From positions 1 to 29,430 of the forward strand of contig CAYYMD010000036.1 in assembly GCA_964472875.1 (NCBI GenBank): 29,430 nucleotides of DNA. Direction: 5' to 3'. The stretch comes from CAYYMD01 sp964472875. Its GTDB lineage: Bacteria > Planctomycetota > Phycisphaerae > SM23-33. Positions 23,798 through 29,430 of this stretch are shown here, piece after piece. The notes beneath the pieces are model-generated. The model saw only the letters and a program-made list of their open reading frames with translations. It searched no databases and was not told the origin of the DNA. The first letter of the stretch is position 1. Each line of letters starts with the position of its first letter. Position numbers and translations under genes: made by a program.

Positions 23798-24679
23798 CTA
23801 CCCGGCTGTTGCATCCGGGTGATCAACGTGGTACAGAACGCTGTCGTATTTGCTTTCGTCAGGCGTAGTAAAATCACCACTACCTGTCTTCACCTCGTTA
23901 TCCGTATCCATGTCTTCGAGATATATGTTATTACTGCCCCAGCCGCAGAATATCGTGCCGTCCGACCATTTCGCATTGCCGGCGGCGGTTAGGTAATTAA
24001 CACCTTCATTACTGTGCGCATAGCCGGTGCCAGTGTTTGTTTTTGTTTGTCCCTCATCTTCATATTCTTTACCGAAGTCGTGTTCAACATCGTTTCCCGG
24101 CTTGTCGGCCAGTATCGCTACCTGCGATGGAAGGTTCTCGGTCAATGGTGCGGAGTTATCTCCATCCGTGGTATTGTCGTAACCGATCTGGTAGGCGTAA
24201 TCCATATGCACATCACCCTTATAATCCGCAAATCCGTAATTATAATTTGTACCGCCTTCTAACTCGCCTCTTTGCATAACATCGTTACCGGTCGACGGGC
24301 AAATAAACACCTTCCAGTCGGCCAGGTCTTCCGACATCAGCAGATTTAGATTTTCCAGCATGTTAAGATTTTTCTGCTCACCGCTGTCGGTGGCGTCCGC
24401 AGAACCCTCGTCGAGACCGAAGGGATCGTCGGCTCCGCCTTCCACCATATCCGTATCGTAGTTCATGTCGTCTTCGTTACTTATAAACGGAAAACTTCCG
24501 CCCTCGGCACTTGTATACTGCGTTAATGCCTTACCTGCGTTGTTCATGTTAGAACGGCATGCCACCTGTCTGGCGTATTCGCGGATGGCGCCGATGGCCG
24601 GTACCAGTATGGACAGCAGAATCGATATGATTGCTATGACCACCAGCAGCTCGACCAATGTGAATCCTTTGCGTCTCAT
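23798..24679 (-). CDS. Type II secretion/pseudopilin-like protein with prepilin N-terminus
   Basis: 293-residue protein that begins with a class III prepilin leader. MRRKG precedes FTLVELLVVIAIISILLSIL, so prepilin peptidase would cut after G5 and methylate F6, with E10 conserved. The hydrophobic helix runs to about residue 27. The rest is acidic and polar, with a segment AREYxRxxxCRSNMNNAGKAL-like, typical of planctomycete GspG/DUF1559-like pseudopilins. It then has Asp/Gly-rich loops. Planctomycetes encode many such proteins, most of unknown role. The ATG at 24679 has TAAGGAG upstream on the minus strand. It is a single-gene unit closed by a terminator. Assigning a specific pilus or secretion system is not possible. 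Confidence 0.88.
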   Translation of the reverse strand: MRRKGFTLVELLVVIAIISILLSILVPAIGAIREYARQVACRSNMNNAGKALTQYTSAEGGSFPFISNEDDMNYDTDMVEGGADDPFGLDEGSADATDSGEQKNLNMLENLNLLMSEDLADWKVFICPSTGNDVMQRGELEGGTNYNYGFADYKGDVHMDYAYQIGYDNTTDGDNSAPLTENLPSQVAILADKPGNDVEHDFGKEYEDEGQTKTNTGTGYAHSNEGVNYLTAAGNAKWSDGTIFCGWGSNNIYLEDMDTDNEVKTGSGDFTTPDESKYDSVLYHVDHPDATAG

Positions 24680-25135
24680 GGCTGTTACTCCTTAAGTTGC
24701 GCCGAATAACATTATGCTAATATTAATGCACTTTATCTATGTATTCGACTTGGCCGTATCCATATCGGCCTGGTTACCTTGAATTTCTCAATGTATTTGC
24801 GTTGCCGCCAACTATTCTGCACCTGTGCAGACCCGGGACCGCATGAGCCGGCATTTAAGCGCACACTTGTGGACTTTTATGCAAATAACATTACTGTCAG
24901 AGACTTGGCTGCTTCCCACTGCAATTTATAGGATTTTATATTTATGAATCCTGAACGCACTGTTCGTCAGCCATTTCTCCTATTTAATAATACCATCCTT
25001 ATGACCGACGGGTCAATAAAATTTTAAAATATTTACCTTACATCGATATTATTCGCCGATTAGTTAAACTTGCTCACTCGTGGCCATGATGAGATAATGT
25101 ATATTAAGTGGATTGCCTTTGAGATTGAAACTAAT
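24680..25135. other. AT-rich intergenic region between divergent genes
   Basis: 456 bases between the prepilin gene (minus) and the membrane-protein gene (plus). It must hold the promoters of both. On the minus strand a CATAAT (24711-24716) could be the prepilin -10 box, but the -35 is poor. On the plus side the stretch 25010-25055 is very AT-rich. No small gene, hairpin or repeat stands out. Confidence 0.5.
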
Positions 25136-26365
25136 ATGAACCTTGCGCTTGAAAATGAAATCCGTTCACGTTTGCGTCACTATGCCCGCCTCATATGCCT
25201 TATAAGAAGCATTGCATTCACTACCGGCCCGGTTATAGCGGCTTCTGCGGGCGTTGTCGTTCTGCAAATTGCCTTGCGTCTGAATATTTATAATACACTG
25301 TTATCACTGGTTATATGTGTATTATCGGCCTCTGTGGCCGTGTGTTTTGTCATAGCCCTAAAGATAAAGACTAACCGCCGGCTCCCCTCTTATCTTCAGT
25401 TGCGATTTTCACTGCTCCTGTTCGTAGTAATTTGCATATATGCTGCATTAGCATGTATTTATGGCACGTGGCCTGGCATTAATAATATGTATTATCTTTT
25501 GCTTATACCGCTTTGCGCGATAATCGGGTTTGCCCTGAGATTGGCGAGAGGGCTATCTGTTAAAAATGCGGCCGCGATTATTGACGATTACTTTGATCTT
25601 TCTGAACGCCTATCTGCATCCGCGGATATAATGCATAGAAATGTACGCGATCATGTCGGCCGATTCATCTATCGCAATGCGCTGAATGCTACCAGGAACA
25701 TTCGCCTTCGGGACTGCGATATACTCAGGCCAAACACGGCCGTAGCCGGAATTATCTCATTGATGATCATACTATCCCTTACGGTTTCCATTTTGCCCGT
25801 TCCCTCCGCAGAAAAAGACATTTTAAATCGCCTGGATGAAATGTCCCGCCGCGATCTCGTCTCGGCCGGCAATATTTTTTCGAAGGCGGCGCTGCAAAAA
25901 CAGGAATTTTCGCAAAATCTTAAAACAGCGGCCGAACTCTCCCGCGCCGGCGACAGGAAGGAACTGGCCGAAATTTTAGCCGGATTGGAAAGAGCCGGAC
26001 TTGATGTAAAAAAATATCTACGGCCGATAGAATCAACTGAAACGGGATTAGCTGCAAACAGTAAGGACAGCAATGACAGCACTGACTCAGATTTGGCGAT
26101 AAAAGCCACCCCCGCCTTGCATGATGAAGAATATTCCGGAAGCGGCAAGGATTATACAAGTGTGTATAACCCTAATATCGGCAAGAGGATAGATAAACCT
26201 GAAATGATAGAATTATATCCTGATGGAAATATTCAACAGCAATCAACAAGAGATATTGCTGCACAATGGACACGCGCTTCAAAACACGCCGAAGATATGC
26301 TGCGGAAAGGGCAAATCCCTCCGGAATACAAATTAATTATCAGACGTTATTTCAGTCCTGAATAA
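25136..26365 (+). CDS. Planctomycete-type membrane protein (DUF4175-like), function unknown
   Basis: 409 residues from the ATG at 25136. The same frame stays open upstream to 25070, with other possible starts at 25070 (TTG) and 25097; none has a strong ribosome-binding site. After a charged N-terminal helix (EIRSRLRHYARL) come two pairs of membrane helices (about 25-80 and 95-150). A segment KNAAAIIDDYFDLSERLSASADIM (near 165-188) resembles a motif of large planctomycete membrane proteins with a helical region outside the membrane. A further membrane helix lies near 215-235. The C-terminal part is helical, then Ser/Asp-rich, and ends PPEYKLIIRRYFSPE, like C-termini of proteins in MoxR/DUF58 clusters. 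Such partners are not seen nearby. Codons are AT-richer than in the genes of the first 24 kb. Confidence 0.65.
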   Translation: MNLALENEIRSRLRHYARLICLIRSIAFTTGPVIAASAGVVVLQIALRLNIYNTLLSLVICVLSASVAVCFVIALKIKTNRRLPSYLQLRFSLLLFVVICIYAALACIYGTWPGINNMYYLLLIPLCAIIGFALRLARGLSVKNAAAIIDDYFDLSERLSASADIMHRNVRDHVGRFIYRNALNATRNIRLRDCDILRPNTAVAGIISLMIILSLTVSILPVPSAEKDILNRLDEMSRRDLVSAGNIFSKAALQKQEFSQNLKTAAELSRAGDRKELAEILAGLERAGLDVKKYLRPIESTETGLAANSKDSNDSTDSDLAIKATPALHDEEYSGSGKDYTSVYNPNIGKRIDKPEMIELYPDGNIQQQSTRDIAAQWTRASKHAEDMLRKGQIPPEYKLIIRRYFSPE

Positions 26366-26405
26366 CGCCCTTCTAAACATACGATAATCGAATAGCATTT
26401 ATAGA

Positions 26406-27395
26406 TTAACTGGTTTGAACTTCCGATTCCAGGCCTAACGCATCCGCTATTCTGTCAAAATCTTCCAGGCAACTGTACCGGATAACGATCTTTCCTTTGT
26501 TTTTACCACGTGACTGATGTATCGATACCTTGGCGCCTATGGAATTGCTTAACCTGGTTTCAACATCTTTTATATACGGGGGCTTCTGAGTTTTCCCACT
26601 ACGGCTTTGTTTTCGCTTCCCATCTTCATCACCGGAAATCAACTGCTCGAGTTGTCTTACGTTTAGCCCCCCTTTTGCGGCCTTCCTGGCCAAATTTAAC
26701 TGTTTTTCGTGATTATCATTGAGTGTAGCCAATACCTTGCCGTGGCCTAATGTCAATTCGCCGCTTGTTAGCATATCCCGCACGGATTCGTGCATGTCAA
26801 GTAATCGTAAATGGTTAGCAACTGTCGTCCGCGGTTGGCCCAATCGCTCGGCCGCGTCGGACTGGGTGAGATTGAACCTGTCTATGTATTGCCTGTATGC
26901 CATGGCACGCTCAATCGGGTTAAGGTCGGCCCTTTGAATGTTTTCGATTAAGGCCCATTCGAGCATTTGGCGGCGACTGGCTCTTCGCACGATGCACGGG
27001 ACAGTGCTCATGTCGATCTGGCGTGCGGCCCGCAGGCGGCGTTCACCCGCGATGATAAGATATTCCTTTTCTGACCCTGCCGGGGCCGGCGCAACAACCA
27101 ATGGCTGAAGCATTCCCTGCTGGGAGATACTCTGAGACAGTTCGGCCAATGCCGACTCACTGAATTCCGCTCTCGGCTGATAAGGATTAGGCGCAATCCT
27201 GTCGGTGGCTATCTGAGTAACAGCATCCCGCTCTTTTGATGAAGATGTTTCCTTTGATGAAGATTCCAATGGGGGCAATCCGGTTACATGCTTATATTCC
27301 TCGTCGCCGGCCTCGTCATGTTGCTGCGGGCCGGTAATGAGACTCGATAGCCCTCTGCCCAGGCGTTTGCGATCGGCTTTGCGTTGTGCTGACAT
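26406..27395 (-). CDS. parB: Chromosome-partitioning protein ParB/Spo0J
   Basis: CTP-dependent DNA clamp that loads at parS and helps segregate the chromosome origin. It has 329 residues. The N-terminal KRLGRGLSSLI motif is the ParA-interacting peptide typical of chromosomal ParB. The ParB/Srx domain follows with IAPNPYQPRAEF and then AGERRLRAARQ (the CTP-binding box). Next is the parS-binding helix-turn-helix (LTQSDAAERLGQPRTTVANH). The C-terminal segment (about 270-329) matches the dimerisation domain in place. The ATG at 27395 has AAGAGGATT upstream. One parS site lies 31-46 bases before the start, which could allow autoregulation. No parA gene is next to it in this window: upstream is a gene-free region, downstream a convergent gene. 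Confidence 0.96.
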   Translation of the reverse strand: MSAQRKADRKRLGRGLSSLITGPQQHDEAGDEEYKHVTGLPPLESSSKETSSSKERDAVTQIATDRIAPNPYQPRAEFSESALAELSQSISQQGMLQPLVVAPAPAGSEKEYLIIAGERRLRAARQIDMSTVPCIVRRASRRQMLEWALIENIQRADLNPIERAMAYRQYIDRFNLTQSDAAERLGQPRTTVANHLRLLDMHESVRDMLTSGELTLGHGKVLATLNDNHEKQLNLARKAAKGGLNVRQLEQLISGDEDGKRKQSRSGKTQKPPYIKDVETRLSNSIGAKVSIHQSRGKNKGKIVIRYSCLEDFDRIADALGLESEVQTS

Positions 27396-27425
27396 AATTC
27401 AATCCTCTTGCTGCCAAGTTCAAAA

Positions 27426-27441
27426 TGTTCCACATGGAACA
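27426..27441. promoter_or_regulatory. parS site 1 (proximal)
   Basis: TGTTCCACATGGAACA, a 16-base near-palindrome imperfect only at its centre, 31 bases before the parB start codon. It differs from the widespread parS consensus TGTTTCACGTGAAACA at symmetric positions and in the central dinucleotide. Proximity to parB and similarity to site 2 support the call. Confidence 0.8.
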
Positions 27442-27481
27442 TTTCTATCTGCTAATACTGAAGACAAGATTACCGATTAAT

Positions 27482-27508
27482 TAATCCGATGCAAGTATTA
27501 TCGGATTA
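27482..27508. promoter_or_regulatory. Perfect 9-bp inverted repeat between the two parS sites
   Basis: TAATCCGAT (27482-27490) and ATCGGATTA (27500-27508) separated by 9 bases. It lies close to the midpoint between the two parS palindromes. It could bind a dimeric regulator or form a hairpin. Its role is unknown. Confidence 0.5.
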
Positions 27509-27531
27509 TTATCATAATTTCTACCAGTCAA

Positions 27532-27547
27532 TGTTCCACGTGGAACA
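27532..27547. promoter_or_regulatory. parS site 2 (distal)
   Basis: TGTTCCACGTGGAACA, a perfect 16-base palindrome, with centres 106 bases from site 1. It is the parS consensus with the symmetric change TTCACGTGAA to TCCACGTGGA. Confidence 0.88.
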
Positions 27548-27834
27548 TTTTCTTTATTGCCCCTAAAAGTGTAAAGTTTCAAATCACGCCCACCATATTG
27601 TCACACAGTCCGATAACTACAGCATTATCATAACCAATATTACAATACATATTACTATTATTATCATAGTCTTATATGTTCATTACGCTATAATGTCAAG
27701 TAATATTATTGGTTATTGATTTTCTCTCCTTCCGTTATATAAGTGCTTTTGCTTATGCGGATACACAATAAGCATATATAACGGCTACGAATTTTTGGCC
27801 CGGCAAAATATCATGGCCGTCTATGAGAGTGTTA
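27548..27834. other. AT-rich gene-free stretch upstream of the dUTPase-like gene
   Basis: About 290 bases with no supported gene on either strand. It contains TTATCATA at 27625-27632 and 27661-27668, and the same octamer occurs at 27509-27516 between the parS sites. No convincing DnaA box (TTATnCACA) is seen, so calling it an origin would be speculation. Confidence 0.45.
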
Positions 27835-27862
27835 TTGTTTTAGCGGTTTTATTGGTTAAAAT
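27835..27862 (+). promoter_or_regulatory. Candidate promoter of the dUTPase-like gene
   Basis: TTGTTT at 27835-27840, a 16-base spacer, then TAAAAT at 27857-27862. Transcription would start near 27869, about 30 bases before the ATG. Confidence 0.4.
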
Positions 27863-27869
27863 AGCATCG

Positions 27870-27881
27870 AGATTTAAATCT
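27870..27881. promoter_or_regulatory. Perfect 12-base palindrome at the predicted transcription start
   Basis: AGATTTAAATCT is fully self-complementary and lies between the candidate -10 box and the ribosome-binding site of the dUTPase-like gene. It is a possible operator for a dimeric repressor. It is AT-rich, so chance is not excluded. Confidence 0.3.
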
Positions 27882-27900
27882 ATTTATTGGAGTATCGCCA

Positions 27901-28377
27901 ATGAGCAAACAGGACATAACGTCACTCGAAGACATCTGGCCGTTGCAGGGGGCCCTTAACTCGCGGACGGGTTTCGACACAATCGCCATGGGCAAGGCCC
28001 TGGAGGCCGCAAAACGCGACGGCACCCTGGAAGATTCCGATGAACTTCGCACGAAGGTCGGCAAGGCGATTAAAAATTATCTGGATGCGCTTTTTGATGA
28101 GTGTCACGAACTGCACCACTGCCTGTCGTGGAAACACTGGTACGCCGAGGCCAAACAGGGCAAGCAGTATCAGATACAAGACCTCCAGAACGCCCGCGTC
28201 GAGGTGATAGACATGCTGTTTTTCTGGATATCTCTGTGCCAGTTACTCGGCATGGCGCCCGATGATGTTTACCGCCTGTACGAAAAGAAACTCAACATTA
28301 ACCATCGCCGGCAGGATCAGGGGCGTTCGCAGGCCGAGCACGCCCGGCACGAGGCCGAGAACAAGGATGTAGTCTGA
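27901..28377 (+). CDS. Dimeric dUTPase / MazG-like nucleotide pyrophosphohydrolase
   Basis: 158-residue all-alpha NTP pyrophosphohydrolase, most like dUTPase_2 (dimeric dUTP diphosphatase). It would hydrolyse dUTP, or another (d)NTP, to the monophosphate and pyrophosphate. The metal-binding pattern is visible as ECHE (ExxE) in the first helix pair and EVID (ExxD) in the later helix. The WKHWY stretch and the segment YEKKLNINHRRQDQG near 120-140 (K, N and RQxxG positions) fit the family. The C-terminal tail is Gln/Glu/His/Arg-rich and likely unstructured. The ATG at 27901 has GGAG at 27889-27892. The acyltransferase gene starts 70 bases after its stop. It may supply the thymidylate precursor dUMP and keep uracil out of DNA, but substrate specificity needs testing. 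Confidence 0.82.
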   Translation: MSKQDITSLEDIWPLQGALNSRTGFDTIAMGKALEAAKRDGTLEDSDELRTKVGKAIKNYLDALFDECHELHHCLSWKHWYAEAKQGKQYQIQDLQNARVEVIDMLFFWISLCQLLGMAPDDVYRLYEKKLNINHRRQDQGRSQAEHARHEAENKDVV

Positions 28378-28447
28378 CCTTCAGTTACATAAACGACACG
28401 CCAGTGCGTCGCGCCATCCGGTAAATATATTCTAACGGAAAGGATTC

Positions 28448-29362
28448 ATGGAAATACTGAGACAGTTGCGCAAGTCCTTGACATTCGGTGGGTTGAGAAT
28501 CGGCATGGAAATATCACAGAATGCCGTCAGCCCGTTTACCGTCGAGGCTCTGCGGAGCGTTCTTCGCGGCATGGCCAAGACCGCCATACCGCTTCGGATG
28601 CGCCTGGCGACTAATATGAAACTCGCCGGCGTGTATCGCAAAGGCCTCGTGGACGAGCACTTTGAGCGGGCGATTGATCAACTGACGATGCTTGCGCACG
28701 TGTTTCGCGCGGGGTTTCCGGAAAGCGGCTGTCCCGAAAAATTCGCCTTCGACGAGACTTTCCAAATCCTACAGCAGGCGTATGATGCCGGCAGGGGGGT
28801 AATCAACATCGCGCCCCACCTTTGCCACTATCCGATATACCCGCCGATACTTTCGCAGCGTATTCCTTGCAGCATATACATGCGCCGCAACAAGGACCCT
28901 CGCAAGATGAAGATAAACGATGCGATAGGACTGGCCGGAAAAGGGCACCTGGTATACCCGCCCGCCGGGGCCGGCAAAGCCCAGCGTCTCCAGGTTGCCC
29001 TGGACATTTTGCGGCAGAAGCGGCTGTTGTACCTTACCGCCGATACGCCACGTAAACCTCATCAGGGCGTTCCGGTAAGAATATACGGCAAAACGACTTA
29101 TTTTCCCACCGGCGTGTTTGTGATGTCGCTGCGGACCGGGGCGCCGGTAGTGCCTGTGGTGTGGTGGTGGCAGGGGGATGTTTATCGCATCCGCTACGGC
29201 GAGCCGATAGAACTGCCGCGTGGCAGGGGGGTGAAGAAGTTGGCCGCCTCGGCCACGCAGAAATGGGCCCAAAGCGTGGATGATTTTATCCATGAACACC
29301 CGGACATGTGGTGGAACTGGCTGGATAAACGCTGGACTCAGATAATCCGCAACGACCAGTAA
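28448..29362 (+). CDS. LpxL/HtrB-type lysophospholipid/lipid A acyltransferase family protein
   Basis: 304-residue member of the lauroyl/myristoyl acyltransferase family, which transfers acyl chains from ACP onto lipid A-like precursors at the inner membrane. The segment GRGVINIAPHLCHYP (about 115-129) occupies the position of the family's HX4(D/E) motif, but residue 129 is Pro, so the usual acidic partner of H124 is absent. Later features match the family: TADTPRKPHQGVPVRIYGK then PTGVFVMSLRTGAPVVPVV (about 198-238), and a C-terminal HPDMWWNWLDKRW that mirrors the PEQW.W.HRRW end of LpxL. There is no clear N-terminal membrane helix. The ATG at 28448 has GGAAAGGA just upstream. It may be active through another residue, or have lost catalysis. 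Confidence 0.8.
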   Translation: MEILRQLRKSLTFGGLRIGMEISQNAVSPFTVEALRSVLRGMAKTAIPLRMRLATNMKLAGVYRKGLVDEHFERAIDQLTMLAHVFRAGFPESGCPEKFAFDETFQILQQAYDAGRGVINIAPHLCHYPIYPPILSQRIPCSIYMRRNKDPRKMKINDAIGLAGKGHLVYPPAGAGKAQRLQVALDILRQKRLLYLTADTPRKPHQGVPVRIYGKTTYFPTGVFVMSLRTGAPVVPVVWWWQGDVYRIRYGEPIELPRGRGVKKLAASATQKWAQSVDDFIHEHPDMWWNWLDKRWTQIIRNDQ

Positions 29363-29393
29363 TACATTACTTATATACTCATATTGACCGATT

Positions 29394-29430
29394 TTATGCC
29401 GCGAGGAGTTTTTCCACGCGGCGGATAACG
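29394..29430 (-). CDS. Partial gene at the window edge (C-terminus only)
   Basis: The last 37 bases, read on the minus strand, give VIRRVEKLLAA followed by a TAA stop at 29394-29396. This looks like the helical C-terminus of a protein whose remainder lies beyond the window. The same bases contain a 6-bp inverted repeat (GCCGCG/CGCGGC at 29398-29403 and 29417-29422). Too short to name; it would be convergent with the acyltransferase gene. Confidence 0.35.
   Translation of the reverse strand, partial: VIRRVEKLLAA

Noticed and set aside
27548..27834. Replication origin
   Set aside because: AT-rich and next to parS, but no DnaA boxes, no dnaA/dnaN/gyrB nearby, and skew cannot be judged by eye. 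Kept only as a note.

Overview
The window reads as a chromosomal segment of a planctomycete, most likely of the Phycisphaerae type. I infer this from protein families rather than from any marker gene. They are a secreted toroid plus DUF4159 protein, a Gld-like ABC system with GldG-like and DUF4340 proteins, a fused AroD-AroE, a prepilin with the GFTLVELLVVIAIISIL leader typical of this phylum, and many charged proteins of unknown function. Coding density is high. Most genes are GC-rich but use ATA for isoleucine often. No tRNA, rRNA, insertion sequence, phage gene or CRISPR array was seen.

Layout. 0.1-3.7 kb, plus strand: rpoN (sigma-54), a site-2-protease-type membrane peptidase with CBS domains, and a Fpg/MutM DNA glycosylase. 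3.8-5.4 kb: a Rieske/FAD oxidoreductase, convergent with a LOG-family (TIGR00730) gene at 5.4-6.2 kb. 6.4-7.5 kb: an unusual fusion of an archaeal-adenylate-kinase-like domain and a deoxyribosyltransferase-like domain. 7.5-9.7 kb, minus: a secreted toroid plus duplicated DUF4159-like protein. 10.0-10.7 kb: deoC. 10.9-12.4 kb: a small orphan gene, a lipoprotein and two coupled three-helix membrane proteins. These may be preceded by two tiny overlapping ORFs.

12.5-22.5 kb, plus: a promoter, then six closely spaced genes. They encode an ABC ATPase, an ABC permease, a 1041-residue GldG-like protein, a five-repeat DUF4340-like protein, a secreted helical protein and a bifunctional 3-dehydroquinate dehydratase/shikimate dehydrogenase. 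The first four look like one envelope machine; aroDE may only share its transcript. 22.6-24.7 kb, minus: PhoH and a prepilin-like protein separated by a good intrinsic terminator.

24.7-27.9 kb is visibly more AT-rich. It holds a membrane protein of a planctomycete type and parB on the minus strand. The roughly 500-bp gene-free stretch upstream of parB carries two parS palindromes flanking a perfect inverted repeat. No parA is next to parB. 27.9-29.4 kb, plus: a dimeric-dUTPase-like pyrophosphohydrolase and a LpxL/HtrB-type acyltransferase whose HX4(D/E) motif lacks the acidic residue. The last bases probably hold the 3' end of a minus-strand gene.

The items most worth a second look are the parB/parS locus, the AdkA-like/deoxyribosyltransferase fusion, the enlarged Gld-like operon, and the small membrane-protein cluster with its overlapping micro-ORFs. 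I did not find a clear-cut new defence or mobile system.
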